43,627 nucleotides of DNA. Source: a bacterium. GTDB taxonomy: Bacteria; Acidobacteriota; Terriglobia; Terriglobales; Acidobacteriaceae. The notes under the pieces are model-generated. The model worked only from the letters and a program-made list of their open reading frames with translations. It did not search any database and was not told where the DNA came from. Made by a program: the position numbers and the translations under genes. Of the stretch, positions 25,879-34,636 are shown piece by piece. Location of the stretch: contig JAMFSC010000167.1 in assembly GCA_026225095.1 (NCBI GenBank), forward strand, positions 1-43,627, read 5' to 3'. Numbering within the stretch: the first letter of the stretch is position 1; the number at the start of each line of letters is the position of its first letter.

Positions 25879-27315
25879 TTACTCGACCTCAGTCTCCCGC
25901 GGCTCATACGCCACAATCGGCTCCTTATCCGGATCCGGCCCCAGAGGCTCCGCCGCGATCACCACCGTCTTCGCATTCAGAAACTCCCGCATCCCTGCCG
26001 CCGAAAGCTCCCGCCCATATCCCGAGCGTTTAATGCCCCCGAACGGAAGCGCCGGATCGCTCGCCACCATCGCATTCACAAAGACGCCCCCGCACTCCAG
26101 CTCCGCGATCAGCCTCTGCTGCTCCTCCGGGTCCGTCGTCCACACCGAAGCTCCCAGCCCGAACGGTGTATCGTTGGCCAGCTCGATCGCCTCGTCCAGG
26201 TTCCGCACCTTGAACAGCATCGCGACCGGCCCGAAGATCTCCTCGCGATAAACCTCGGCGTCCCGTGGTACATCCACCAGCACCGTCGGCTCAAAGAAGT
26301 TCCCCTTCCCATGCAGCCGCGACCCGCCCGTCAATACCACCGCTCCCGCCTCCACCGCCGCCTCCACCTGCGCCTCGACCCCCTCCAGAATCTTCACCGT
26401 CGCCAGCGGCCCCAGATCCGTCTTCTCATGCATCGGATCCCCCATCCGCAGCGCCTCCATCCCCTTCACAAAGCGCTTCTCGAACGCCTTGTAGATCGAT
26501 TCGTCGACGATAAACCGCTTCGCCGCAATGCACGATTGCCCGCTATTCACGCACCGCGCCCGAACCGCCGTCTCCACCGCCAAGTCCAGATCCGCCGATC
26601 GCATCACGATAAACGGATCGCTCCCACCCAGCTCCATCACCGCCTTCTTGACCAGCGACCCCGCCTGCTCCCCGATCGCACGCCCCGCCGCCTCGCTCCC
26701 CGTCACCGTCACCGCCGCGATCCGCTCATCTGCCAGCACCGCCCGAACCTGCTCCACCTCGATCAGCAGCGTCTGAAACGTACCCGGGGGAAACCCCGCC
26801 CGCCGCACCAGCGATTCGATCGCCAGCGCACACTGCGGAACGTTCCCCGCATGCTTCAACACCCCAACGTTCCCCGCCATCAACGCCGGCGCCAGAAACC
26901 GAAACACCTGCCAGAAAGGAAAGTTCCACGGCATCACCGCCAGCACCACACCCAGCGGCTCCCACTTGACGTAGCTGTGATTCCGCTCGGTCTGAACCGG
27001 CTCCGGAGCCAGGATCCGCGCCGCATGCTCCGCATAGTACCGGCACACGCTTGCGCACTTCTCAATCTCCAGCCGAGCCGCATACAGCGGCTTACCCATC
27101 TCCAGCGTAATCAGCGTTGCCAGATCCTCTACCTCATCGTCGAGAATCCACGCCAGCTTCCGCATACACAACGCCCGATGCGCCAGCGGAACCCGCCGAT
27201 ACCCGCGAAACGCCTCCGCCGCCAGGTCCAGCCGACGCTCCACCGCCGCCCGCGACAAAGCTGGAAACGTCTTCAGCACCGCCCCAGTCGCCGGATTGAT
27301 CGATTCAATCGACAT
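25879..27315 (-). CDS. NAD(P)-dependent aldehyde dehydrogenase (succinate-semialdehyde type)
   Basis: A 478-residue ALDH. The active site is shown by [12 protein letters not shown] (general-base Glu) and [13 protein letters not shown] (nucleophilic Cys). The cofactor region is [14 protein letters not shown] and [24 protein letters not shown] at the start, together with [13 protein letters not shown] near the end, is typical of the succinate-semialdehyde dehydrogenase (GabD/Sad) group. The start ATG 27315 (MSIESINP) has GGAAGAGG upstream; the frame is open 45 bases farther. It is last in the minus-strand ureide cluster. A role in using a product of that pathway is possible, but it may simply be co-located. 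Confidence 0.85.
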   Translation of the reverse strand: MSIESINPATGAVLKTFPALSRAAVERRLDLAAEAFRGYRRVPLAHRALCMRKLAWILDDEVEDLATLITLEMGKPLYAARLEIEKCASVCRYYAEHAARILAPEPVQTERNHSYVKWEPLGVVLAVMPWNFPFWQVFRFLAPALMAGNVGVLKHAGNVPQCALAIESLVRRAGFPPGTFQTLLIEVEQVRAVLADERIAAVTVTGSEAAGRAIGEQAGSLVKKAVMELGGSDPFIVMRSADLDLAVETAVRARCVNSGQSCIAAKRFIVDESIYKAFEKRFVKGMEALRMGDPMHEKTDLGPLATVKILEGVEAQVEAAVEAGAVVLTGGSRLHGKGNFFEPTVLVDVPRDAEVYREEIFGPVAMLFKVRNLDEAIELANDTPFGLGASVWTTDPEEQQRLIAELECGGVFVNAMVASDPALPFGGIKRSGYGRELSAAGMREFLNAKTVVIAAEPLGPDPDKEPIVAYEPRETEVE

Positions 27316-27360
27316 GGCCTCTTCCACCCCGTATCCAGTTCCGAGCGAACCCACCCACAC

Positions 27361-28638
27361 CTAAGCCGAAGCGAGCCGCGCCAGGGTCATTGCCAGAATA
27401 CGCGTTCCCTCCACGATCGCCTCCTGCGAAGCAAACTCATCCGGCCGATGGCTTACTCCCCCCCTGCAAGGAATGAAGATCATGGCAATCGGACACACTC
27501 CCGCCATGAACAGCGAGTCATGGTAAGCCCTGCTCACCATCCGCTTCGAAGCCACCCCCCGAGCCGCGCACGCCTCCTCAATCGCCCCTACAATCTCCGC
27601 CGAAGAAGCCGTCGGCTCATCCGCATTCACCATCTCCTCCCGAATCTGCAACCCCCGTTCCGCCTCAATCCGAGCCACATCCGCCCGCACCGCCCGCATC
27701 ACGCCCTCCCGCCGCTCCGGATCCGTATCCCGAATATCGAGCTGCAGCACCACCCGGCTCGGCACACTGTTCACCGCACCCGGATGTACCGCGCAGGTCC
27801 CCACCGTCGCAACTGTATCCGAAGTCCCCGAAGCCCGATTCGCCGCCAGCGTATTCCGTTCCACCGCCAGGATCACCTCCGCCGCCCCACACAGCGCGTC
27901 CCTCCGATCCGGCATCAGCAGCGCCCCCGCATGTCCACCCAATCCCTCAATCGTGAACCGATACCCCGCCGGCGCCGCGATACTCGTCACCACCCCAATC
28001 GGCACCCCCTCCCGCTCGAGCAATGGCCCCTGCTCGATATGCAACTCCACCCACCCCGCATAATGCCCCGCCTCCATCCGAACCCCATCCAGCCCACCCG
28101 AAAATCCAGCCCCTTTCCGCACCTCCGCCAGCGTCCCCCCGTTGTCCTCGACCAGATCGGGAAGGGAATCGGCCCGCTCCGCATCCAGCGTCCCCGCCAG
28201 CAACCGGCTCCCCAGGCATCCGATCCCAAACCGCGTCGGCTCCTCCGAGGTCAGCAGCACCAACTCAATCGACCGTCGCGGCCTCACCCCCGCCCGTTTC
28301 AGAGCCCGCATCGCCTCCAGCCCACCCAGCACCCCCACCGTCCCGTCATACATCCCCGCATGTGGAATCGCATCGATATGCGACCCCGTCGCCACCGCCG
28401 CGAGCCCCGCCTCCGCGCCCTCCCACCGAAAAAACGTATTCCCCACCGCATCCACCCGAACCGCGAACCCCTCCGCCTCCGCCAACCCCCGCAGCCAAGC
28501 CCGAGCCGCCAGGTCATCCGCAGTAAACACCACCCGCGTCACCGCCGTTCCTTCAGCCGAAGCCTCCACATGCGTAAACCCAGCTAGCTCCCGCAACTCC
28601 CCCGCCAACCGCTCGCCATCGATCACAATCTCGCTCAC
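27361..28638 (-). CDS. M20-family amidohydrolase, ureidoglycolate amidohydrolase-like
   Basis: A 425-residue dinuclear-metal hydrolase of the allantoate amidohydrolase/N-carbamoyl-amino-acid hydrolase group. Metal-ligand motifs are GSHIDAIPHAGMYDG, TSEEPTRFG, VELHIEQGPLLE and SHRPDEF. The segment EEPTRFGIGCLGSRLLAG is, from memory, characteristic of plant ureidoglycolate amidohydrolase rather than HyuC, and the pathway order supports that role (ureidoglycolate to glyoxylate, ammonia and CO2). An N-carbamoyl-L-amino-acid hydrolase remains the alternative. The likely start is GTG 28638 (then SEIVIDGERL); an in-frame ATG at 28662 lies inside a dispersed repeat. It is followed by an aldehyde dehydrogenase. 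Confidence 0.78.
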   Translation of the reverse strand: MSEIVIDGERLAGELRELAGFTHVEASAEGTAVTRVVFTADDLAARAWLRGLAEAEGFAVRVDAVGNTFFRWEGAEAGLAAVATGSHIDAIPHAGMYDGTVGVLGGLEAMRALKRAGVRPRRSIELVLLTSEEPTRFGIGCLGSRLLAGTLDAERADSLPDLVEDNGGTLAEVRKGAGFSGGLDGVRMEAGHYAGWVELHIEQGPLLEREGVPIGVVTSIAAPAGYRFTIEGLGGHAGALLMPDRRDALCGAAEVILAVERNTLAANRASGTSDTVATVGTCAVHPGAVNSVPSRVVLQLDIRDTDPERREGVMRAVRADVARIEAERGLQIREEMVNADEPTASSAEIVGAIEEACAARGVASKRMVSRAYHDSLFMAGVCPIAMIFIPCRGGVSHRPDEFASQEAIVEGTRILAMTLARLASA

Positions 28639-28650
28639 AATACCCGCCTT

Positions 28651-28690
28651 TTTGTCTGTCATTCCCGGAGGGAATCTGCGTTTGCTTTGG
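28651..28690 (+). repeat. Dispersed palindromic repeat, family 1, copy D
   Basis: TTTGTCTGTCATTCCCGGAG followed by GGAATCTGCGTTTGCTTT. The CAT at 28660-28662 is a potential minus-strand start codon for the adjacent amidohydrolase, so the element abuts or supplies its translation start. It separates that gene from the ureidoglycine aminohydrolase gene. Confidence 0.8.
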
Positions 28691-28729
28691 CCCTTGCCCT
28701 CGCTCTTACGCACAAACCAGAATCCCGCC

Positions 28730-29479
28730 TCACCCCAACGGATGCCGATTGAAATCCTTATAAATAAGATACTTCGCCGCCCTCTTCCCAATCGCCCCAA
28801 ACCACTGCGGGCAATAAGGCCCCATCCAGATAAAGTACACCCCCGTCACCGGAGACCAAGCATCCCCCAGCCGATAGATCCCTCCCCCCTCCAGCATCAT
28901 CAGCCCATGCTCCATCACATGGACCTCCACCTGGCTCAGCGCCGCCCCCGGAGCGTAAGTCATCGTATTCACCGCAAAGTCGTATTCGAAGCCCCCCGGC
29001 ATCAGCGCCCGCACGATCAGATCCTCATCCCCACCCAGCGCGGCCCCCGCCACATCCCCCTCCCGCCCAACCACCATTCGAGGCCCCTCCACCCCGTCCA
29101 GCGGAGTAAACGGTCGCTCAATCACCTGCAAAACCGCTGCTTCGGAGGCCGTAAACGCATGACCAACTTCCGCCGGAACATAAGCATATCCCCCCACCCC
29201 GAGCCCCCGAAACACCGCATCCGAGCTCAGATCCACCGCGCCCGAGACCACATAGCAAAAACGCTCCACCCCCATCAGCCCCGACGCGCCCAGCACCCCG
29301 CCCGCCTCCAGCTCCACCGTATATTGCGTAAACCCCGCCCCACCCGCCGGCGAAGCATGCACAATCGCAACCCCTCGCTCCAGCCTAGGCAGAGGCGTCC
29401 TCACAAACGCATCCGGCGTATGCAAAAGGTGGTTCCGACGATGCGCACTCCGCGTACTCCCCAGCTCGAACATACTCAC
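28730..29479 (-). CDS. allE: (S)-Ureidoglycine aminohydrolase
   Basis: Manganese-dependent bicupin that converts ureidoglycine to ureidoglycolate with release of ammonia. It has 249 residues. FELGSTRSAHRRNHLLHTPDAF at the start, and NTMTYAPGAALSQVEVHVMEHGLMMLEGGGIYRLGD with metal ligands in the second cupin, match this family closely. YFIWMGPYCPQWFGAIG near the end does too. The start overlaps the allantoate amidohydrolase stop (ATGA at 29476-29479), indicating translational coupling. It takes the immediate product of that enzyme. Confidence 0.92.
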   Translation of the reverse strand: MSMFELGSTRSAHRRNHLLHTPDAFVRTPLPRLERGVAIVHASPAGGAGFTQYTVELEAGGVLGASGLMGVERFCYVVSGAVDLSSDAVFRGLGVGGYAYVPAEVGHAFTASEAAVLQVIERPFTPLDGVEGPRMVVGREGDVAGAALGGDEDLIVRALMPGGFEYDFAVNTMTYAPGAALSQVEVHVMEHGLMMLEGGGIYRLGDAWSPVTGVYFIWMGPYCPQWFGAIGKRAAKYLIYKDFNRHPLG

Positions 29480-30687
29480 TCTCCCGCCTCAAAACCCATC
29501 ACAAACCGCACCCCAACCTCCAGCGCCTCCGCCACATCGCCCTCCAGCACCGCCTCATCCGGATGATGACTGATCCCCCCGGGACTCCGCAGAAACAGCA
29601 TCGCCGAAGCCACATGCGGAGCCACAATCATCGCATCATGCCCCGCCCCACTCGTCATCACCGGCACATCCGGCCCCGTAGCCGCACGCAATCGCTCCGT
29701 CATCTCCCGATCCAGAGCCACCGCCCCCTGCTCCAGCAACACCCGCGACCCCACCCCAACCCCGCGCCGCTTCCCCGCATGCTCCGCCCCCCGCACCATC
29801 TCTCCCACCCACTCCCGCCGAATCTCATCCACCTCATGCCGCACATCGAGCGACGCCACCACCCTCCCAGGAATCACATTCCCGGCTCCCGGCGAAATCT
29901 CCACCCGCCCCACCGTCGCCACCAGCCCCGCACATCCCCGAGCCCCAGCCTCCACCCCCACCATCCACTCCGCCGCCGCCGCCATCGCATCCCTCCGCAG
30001 CTCCATCGGAGTCGTTCCCGCATGGTTCGCCTGGCCTGTAAACGTCATCTCCAACCGCGTCTGCCCCACCAGCGCGCTCACCACCCCTAGCGCCCGCCCC
30101 ATGCTCTCGAGCACCGGCCCCTGCTCGATATGAAACTCCAGATAACCAAACACGCCCCTAGCCAGCCGAGCCTCCCCCATCCGCCCCGGGTCCAGCCCAA
30201 ACCTCCGAATCGCCCTCTCCACGGTCACCCCACCCGCATCCACCAACCCCAACTCTGCCTCTTCGAGAGTCCCAACCACCGCCATACTCCCAAGAAAAGG
30301 CCGTCGAAACCGAATACCCTCCTCCTCCGAGAACCCGATCACCTCCACCGCAAACCCCAGCCGAACCCCCTCCAGCCGCTCCACAACGGCAATCCCCAGC
30401 ATCACCCCCAGCACCCCATCGAACGCCCCCGCATTCGGAACCGTATCGAGGTGCGAAGCGATCACCAGCCGCGGCAACCCCTCATCCCCCCACACCCCCC
30501 GCAGATTCCCAACCGCATCGATCGAGACCCGCATCTCCGCCGTCGCCATCCACGCCCCAACCCGTGCATGCACCTCCCGCATCGGCTCCGAAAGAAACGT
30601 CCGCGTCGTCTCCCCCGCAACCTCGCTGAGCGCCGCCAACTCCCGGCACCGCGCAATCACCCGTTCCGAACCCACCTCCAGCCCCAT
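29476..30687 (-). CDS. allC: Allantoate amidohydrolase
   Basis: M20-family metal enzyme hydrolysing allantoate to ureidoglycine, CO2 and ammonia. It has 403 residues. Metal motifs are ASHLDTVPNAGAFDG, GFSEEEGIRF, LEFHIEQGPVLE and ISHHPDEAV. FTGQANHAGTTPM is the dimerisation/substrate lid motif and TSGAGHDAM is near the C-terminus. The start ATG 30687 lies seven bases after the uricase stop, with GAGGGA overlapping that stop. Thirty further codons upstream are open only because the frames overlap. It is coupled to the next gene by a 4-base overlap. Confidence 0.9.
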   Translation of the reverse strand: MGLEVGSERVIARCRELAALSEVAGETTRTFLSEPMREVHARVGAWMATAEMRVSIDAVGNLRGVWGDEGLPRLVIASHLDTVPNAGAFDGVLGVMLGIAVVERLEGVRLGFAVEVIGFSEEEGIRFRRPFLGSMAVVGTLEEAELGLVDAGGVTVERAIRRFGLDPGRMGEARLARGVFGYLEFHIEQGPVLESMGRALGVVSALVGQTRLEMTFTGQANHAGTTPMELRRDAMAAAAEWMVGVEAGARGCAGLVATVGRVEISPGAGNVIPGRVVASLDVRHEVDEIRREWVGEMVRGAEHAGKRRGVGVGSRVLLEQGAVALDREMTERLRAATGPDVPVMTSGAGHDAMIVAPHVASAMLFLRSPGGISHHPDEAVLEGDVAEALEVGVRFVMGFEAGE

Positions 30688-30694
30688 CAATCCC

Positions 30695-31573
30695 TCACCC
30701 CCGACCGAGCCGCGCCTCGATCGTCCCATGCGGCTCGTCCGTCGGCACAAAGATCTCGTTCGGATTCTCCTGCCCAAACCGGCTCAGATCCACCAGGATG
30801 CAATGCTTGTTCGGCATCACCAGGTGCACCTCATCGATCGCCGCCGTAGCATCCAGGGCCGCCTCTCCCATCGCAAACAGCGTCTGCTGCACCGACAGGC
30901 TGTCATGCCCCGCAAACGTCGCCAGCATCCCCTCCCGAATCGTCTCCCGCAACCCATTGAAATCGACCGTCTCCCCGGAGTCTTCCGCACCTCCCCGCGC
31001 CACAGCCCCGGTATAGGTCCAGTCCGCCGTCACCGCCGTCCCCAACAGCCGGTCGCTCGTCTCTTTCAATGTCGTCAGCGAGTCCTTGATATACCCCTCG
31101 AACCCCGACTTCGCCGTCTTCATCACCACCAGGTCTACGAACCCCGAAGTCAGCGTCACTCCCCCATCCCGCTCCAGCCGCAGCCGCGTCACCTGCCGCT
31201 CGCCCGACCCACGCATGAACGTATCCGGATGCGGCTTTCCATCCACCGTCAGCCGCTTCCACAGCACACTCTCCACATTCACCATGACCGCAGACACCTG
31301 CGGGTTCCGCACCATCAGGTAGTCCGCCAGCTCCCGCGCAAACACCTCGATGCTGGTCGCGTTCGACTCCCGCGCGACATAGTAGACCGTATTCTTCATC
31401 GTGTCCGTCGGCAGCAGTTTAGTGTTTTCCCCTGCCCGATGCGCAGACTCGAAGTCCCCCTCCAGCAGCACCTCCACCATCCACTCATACAGATGGTGAT
31501 GCCCCTCGTGCCGCGTCACCTTCACCAGCCGCACCCGCGACTTGCCATAGCGATTCTCAAGCAAATGAACCAA
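30695..31573 (-). CDS. Urate oxidase (cofactor-free uricase)
   Basis: Oxidises urate with O2 to 5-hydroxyisourate and H2O2. It has 292 residues, two T-fold domains. Family signatures are KVTRHEGHHHLYEWMVEV, GENTKLLPTDTMKNTVYY (conserved active-site Thr), TSGFVDLVVMKTAKSGFEGY, DRLLGTAVTADWTY (substrate Arg), LSVQQTLF (substrate Gln) and MPNKH (Asn/His near the dioxygen site). The start is TTG 31573, chosen because AAGGAG stands six bases upstream. It follows the hydroxyisourate hydrolase by 21 bases in the operon. No signal peptide is seen, so it is cytoplasmic. Confidence 0.95.
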   Translation of the reverse strand: MVHLLENRYGKSRVRLVKVTRHEGHHHLYEWMVEVLLEGDFESAHRAGENTKLLPTDTMKNTVYYVARESNATSIEVFARELADYLMVRNPQVSAVMVNVESVLWKRLTVDGKPHPDTFMRGSGERQVTRLRLERDGGVTLTSGFVDLVVMKTAKSGFEGYIKDSLTTLKETSDRLLGTAVTADWTYTGAVARGGAEDSGETVDFNGLRETIREGMLATFAGHDSLSVQQTLFAMGEAALDATAAIDEVHLVMPNKHCILVDLSRFGQENPNEIFVPTDEPHGTIEARLGRG

Positions 31574-31594
31574 TCGAAGCTCCTTTTGTATCTC

Positions 31595-31936
31595 TCAACT
31601 ACCCCGGTAAGTCGTATACCCATTCGCCGTCAGCAGCAGCGGAACATGAAAGTGAGTCTGCCCCGTCGCAACCTCAATCGCAATCTCCACATAAGGATAG
31701 AGCCCCGTCGTCCCCTGCGCCGCAAAGTACCCACCCGTATCGAAGTGGATCGAGTAGATCCCCGGCGTCATCGCCTCCGAGATCGGCATCAGCGACCGGC
31801 ATCTCCCGTCCTCATCCGTCGTCGTCCGGTTCAGCACCGCCCAGCTCTGGTCCGCCCCGCACCGTGCCACCGTCACCCGAACCCCCACCGCCGGCCGCCC
31901 CGTCGATGTATCCAGAACATGCGTCGAAATCCCCAT
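31595..31936 (-). CDS. uraH: 5-Hydroxyisourate hydrolase (transthyretin-like)
   Basis: Hydrolyses 5-hydroxyisourate, the uricase product, to OHCU. It has 113 residues. It opens MGISTHVLDTSTGRPAVGVR with the conserved His and ends TTYRGS, the C-terminal YRGS that distinguishes these enzymes from transthyretin. FHVPLLLTANGY supplies another catalytic-region His. The start ATG 31936 has GGGGGAGG upstream and follows the decarboxylase stop by two bases. Confidence 0.95.
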   Translation of the reverse strand: MGISTHVLDTSTGRPAVGVRVTVARCGADQSWAVLNRTTTDEDGRCRSLMPISEAMTPGIYSIHFDTGGYFAAQGTTGLYPYVEIAIEVATGQTHFHVPLLLTANGYTTYRGS

Positions 31937-31938
31937 CG

Positions 31939-32454
31939 CTAAGCCTCCCCCAGCCACTTCCTCAGCCGAAGCCGCGTAATCTGCCGCTGCTGCTCGCCCG
32001 CCTCCGCCCACTCCGTCGCATCATCGTTCAGCATCCGCTGTTCCAGAATTCCAAGCATCTCCCCCGCCGACTTACCCGTCGCACACACGATAAACAAAGG
32101 CACCACCCCTGCGAACCGCGCCTCATACCGCCGATTCCCGTCAGCCAAGGCCTCCCTGGCATCCACCTCCGCCATCGCCCGCCCCTGCTCCCCGGCAGAC
32201 CAAGCCAGCGACCGCTCCGTGGCCACCGCCTTCTTCTGACCAATCCGCGGATGGCTCAAAAAGGCCTCCATCCACCCCTCCCGCCCGACCCTTGCCCAGA
32301 CCTCATCGGAGGCAGCCAGCACCTCGTCCAGACTCCCCAAAGGCCGCCGCCCCACCATCCCCACGGCCCAGGCCGAAGACCCGCAACAAGGCAGAATCGC
32401 CCCCTCCGCCGCCTCCGGATCCATCGCATTCCAACCCGCCAGCACATCACTCAT
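31939..32454 (-). CDS. uraD: OHCU decarboxylase
   Basis: Decarboxylates 2-oxo-4-hydroxy-4-carboxy-5-ureidoimidazoline to S-allantoin, the third step of urate breakdown. It has 171 residues from MSDVLAGWNAMDPE. The catalytic His is in LSHPRIGQKK. The conserved acidic helix ARFAGVVPLFIVCATGKSA follows, and then EMLGILEQRMLNDDATEWAEA. The start is uncertain; ATG 32454 fits the family N-terminus but has only a weak ribosome site, and an ATG at 32469 is also open. It is probably first in the urate operon, after a hairpin at 32529-32559. Confidence 0.88.
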   Translation of the reverse strand: MSDVLAGWNAMDPEAAEGAILPCCGSSAWAVGMVGRRPLGSLDEVLAASDEVWARVGREGWMEAFLSHPRIGQKKAVATERSLAWSAGEQGRAMAEVDAREALADGNRRYEARFAGVVPLFIVCATGKSAGEMLGILEQRMLNDDATEWAEAGEQQRQITRLRLRKWLGEA

Positions 32455-32528
32455 CAGTCCGACCAGCATACGACAAGCCAGCCATTCTCCTTGCGACCAT
32501 CGGGAGCACCCCGCGAAGCCCAACATAA

Positions 32529-32559
32529 GTCACGGAGGTCTTGCCGAAGGCCCCGTGAC
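32529..32559 (-). other. Stable hairpin between DUF3050 gene and uraD
   Basis: GTCACGG (32529-32535) pairs with CCGTGAC (32553-32559). Inner GG/CC and CTT/AAG pairs close a GCCG loop. On the minus strand it follows the DUF3050 stop by 20 bases without a T-run. It may mark the boundary between two transcription units. Confidence 0.5.
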
Positions 32560-32579
32560 CGCCGCCCGCGCAGGGCGCC

Positions 32580-33407
32580 TTAGGCTTTAGGCCGTTCAAT
32601 CTCCTCAGCGATCCCATCCCAAAGCGCAATCCGAGCCAACAGAGCCTCCTCCGCCGCCGCCCCCGCCTCACGCCACCGAATCTCATCTTCTCCGCAAAGC
32701 TCCGCGATCATCCGCAGCGCCATCGGCCCATGCTCATCCCCATCCACCTCGATATGCCGCCCCAGATACCACCGCAGCATCTCCAGCCGCCCCGACATCG
32801 CCTCATTCTGATCCCGGATGAAGCTCCGGAACATATCCGGAATCAGGTCCTCGCGCCCAAACGTAAACGCCGCCGCCACCGCATGGAGCTTGCCCGTCCC
32901 GATGCACGCAAACGTAGTCCGAACGAACCTCCGCGCCGCCTCCGGAATCCCCGGCCCATCCAGCAGCCCGTCCAAATCTTCCCCCCGCCGCAACCCCGCG
33001 ATCAGAGTTTCAATCGCCCCCGTAGAAGCCCCACACTGCCGCATCGCCGTCAGATAAAGCTCAAAGTGGCTCGCCGGCCGACCCGCATACAGATCGCTCT
33101 CCTCCCCCAGCACAATCTCGTTCACCAGCCGTCGGCTCAGCGGATACCGGCTCGGAACCCACGGAACCACCACGCACGTTAGCCCTCGCTGCAGCGTCTT
33201 CAGCAGCGACATGAAGTCCCAGACCGCATACACATGCGCTTCGACAAAGACGTGCAGATCCTCGATCGACCCAATCGTCCGATACACCCGATGCTCCGCC
33301 AGCCGCCGGTACAAAGGCTCCAGACGCTCCACCAGCTCCTGCAGCGGCAGAGGCTGCGCATCGTTCCAACCCGTCAACTCCACGACACCCGCCGTCTCCA
33401 CACTCAT
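32580..33407 (-). CDS. DUF3050 protein
   Basis: A 275-residue protein of the haem-oxygenase-like all-helical fold family DUF3050. Recognisable stretches are LAEHRVYRTIGSIEDLHVFV, AHVYAVWDFMSLLKTLQRGL and CVVVPWVPSRYPLSRRLVNE. The His/Glu-rich pattern (EDLHVF, EAHVYAVWDF, REDLIPDMFR, GRHIEVDGDEHGP) could place metal ligands, but the function of the family is not established. The start ATG 33407 overlaps the DUF971 stop as ATGA and gives coupled translation. Confidence 0.8.
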   Translation of the reverse strand: MSVETAGVVELTGWNDAQPLPLQELVERLEPLYRRLAEHRVYRTIGSIEDLHVFVEAHVYAVWDFMSLLKTLQRGLTCVVVPWVPSRYPLSRRLVNEIVLGEESDLYAGRPASHFELYLTAMRQCGASTGAIETLIAGLRRGEDLDGLLDGPGIPEAARRFVRTTFACIGTGKLHAVAAAFTFGREDLIPDMFRSFIRDQNEAMSGRLEMLRWYLGRHIEVDGDEHGPMALRMIAELCGEDEIRWREAGAAAEEALLARIALWDGIAEEIERPKA

Positions 33408-33838
33408 CCCTTGTCCTTCCAACCCTCTGCATTCTCCGGCAGCCGCCGCAGATACTCCCACGAGTAGATCCCGCTTTCATGCCCATCGTTCCACTTGAAC
33501 CGGATCGCGTACTTGCCCACCGCATTCGCCTCCAGCGGTCGCATCGCCGCCTTGTACATCGGAAGAATCGAGGCCGGCGCAGCCTTCGCAATCCCCGGCT
33601 TCCTCCCATCCGCATCCCGAGCCTCATGGCAGGTCGCACACGGACAAGCCTCCCTCAGCCACGCAAACGTCCACTTGCTCCGATGACCATCCTTCCAGTC
33701 GATCTCGACCCCCGTCCCCTCCGTCTTCATCACCCGCACCTTCGCCGGAGTCACCGCCTCAGCGGGCAGCTTCACCTCCGGAGCAGCCTCCCGCGCCGCC
33801 TGCTCCCCACTCACAATCCTGATCCCCTCATGACTCAT
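33404..33838 (-). CDS. DUF971 protein
   Basis: A 144-residue protein with the gamma-butyrobetaine-hydroxylase-like N-terminal domain (DUF971). The paired motifs EIDWKDGHRSKWTFAWLREA then CPCATC, and YAIRFKWNDGHESGIYSWEY, match the family. The CPCATC cysteines may bind zinc or an iron-sulfur cluster; relatives are linked to Fe-S assembly, which is only a family association. About 40 unusual residues precede the domain. GAGGAGG lies just before ATG 33838 and overlaps the stop of the permease gene upstream. Confidence 0.82.
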   Translation of the reverse strand: MSHEGIRIVSGEQAAREAAPEVKLPAEAVTPAKVRVMKTEGTGVEIDWKDGHRSKWTFAWLREACPCATCHEARDADGRKPGIAKAAPASILPMYKAAMRPLEANAVGKYAIRFKWNDGHESGIYSWEYLRRLPENAEGWKDKG

Positions 33839-33847
33839 CGAACCTCC

Positions 33848-34636
33848 TCAAGCCTGCTTCCAAAAGAAATAAGCCGCCACGGCACATCCTGTCGTCACCA
33901 CGAACACCCGCAGCACATTCGCATTCATTCGCCGCGCATACCGAGCCCCGAGATACCCCCCCAGCGCCGCGAACACCATCGAGATCAGGCAGTAGTGCCA
34001 CAAGATCCGTCCACTCACCACAAACGTCACAATCGCGCAGAAGTTCGAAAGACAAGCCGCCAGCACCTTCAGCGAGTTCAGCACATGCATCTCCTCCACG
34101 CCGAACAGCGCCAGGATCGTCATAATCAGAAACCCGCCCCCCGCCCCAAAGTATCCGATGTAGAAGCAAACCGGCAGCACCGCCAGAAACACCCACACCA
34201 GCGGCAGCGGCCTCTCCCCCACATGGTCCGGATGCGCCGTAGATCTGGACCGCAGCCACCGCGAGATCGGCCCACTGACCCCAAAGATCAGCGACCCCGA
34301 AAGCAGAAGCCAGGGAATCAAATGCAGAAACGTAACCTGCTTGGTCCGCAGCAGCGTCACCGCCCCAGCCACCCCACCCAGAATCGAAGCCACCGTAATC
34401 AGCGGCAGCAGGTCCCGCCGCATATCCCCCCGCAGCGTCGCCAGCGAGGTCAACTGCCCCGGCCAAAGCGCAACGGTATTCGTGGCATTCGCCTCCACTG
34501 GTGGAACCCCAAGCGCGAGCATGGCCGGAAACGAGATAAACGACCCCCCGCCCGCCATCGCATTCATGATCCCTGCCAGAAAAGACGCCGCCACCAGCCA
34601 GGCAAACTGCCAGTGCGAGCTAAACCCGAAAGTCAT
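33848..34636 (-). CDS. TSUP (TauE/SafE) family membrane permease
   Basis: A 262-residue inner-membrane protein with about eight hydrophobic segments. Family phrases are LAGIMNAMAGGGSFISFPAM near the N-terminus, NTVALWPGQLTSL and FYIGYFGAGGGFLIMTIL. Members export or import sulfite, sulfoacetate or other small organic anions. With the urate cluster downstream, a ureide or carboxylate substrate is conceivable but not shown. It overlaps the ABC ATPase gene by 17 bases and is followed nine bases later by the DUF971 gene. Confidence 0.87.
   Translation of the reverse strand: MTFGFSSHWQFAWLVAASFLAGIMNAMAGGGSFISFPAMLALGVPPVEANATNTVALWPGQLTSLATLRGDMRRDLLPLITVASILGGVAGAVTLLRTKQVTFLHLIPWLLLSGSLIFGVSGPISRWLRSRSTAHPDHVGERPLPLVWVFLAVLPVCFYIGYFGAGGGFLIMTILALFGVEEMHVLNSLKVLAACLSNFCAIVTFVVSGRILWHYCLISMVFAALGGYLGARYARRMNANVLRVFVVTTGCAVAAYFFWKQA

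Noticed and set aside
25465..28587. 1040-codon plus-strand frame across the aldehyde dehydrogenase and amidohydrolase genes
   Set aside because: An Arg/Pro/His-rich nonsense-like sequence spanning a terminator hairpin and two real minus-strand genes.
32451..32489. Short leader ORF (MAGLSYAGRTDE) overlapping the uraD start
   Set aside because: AAGGAG lies only one base from its ATG, too close for initiation, and there is no terminator or codon bias to suggest attenuation.
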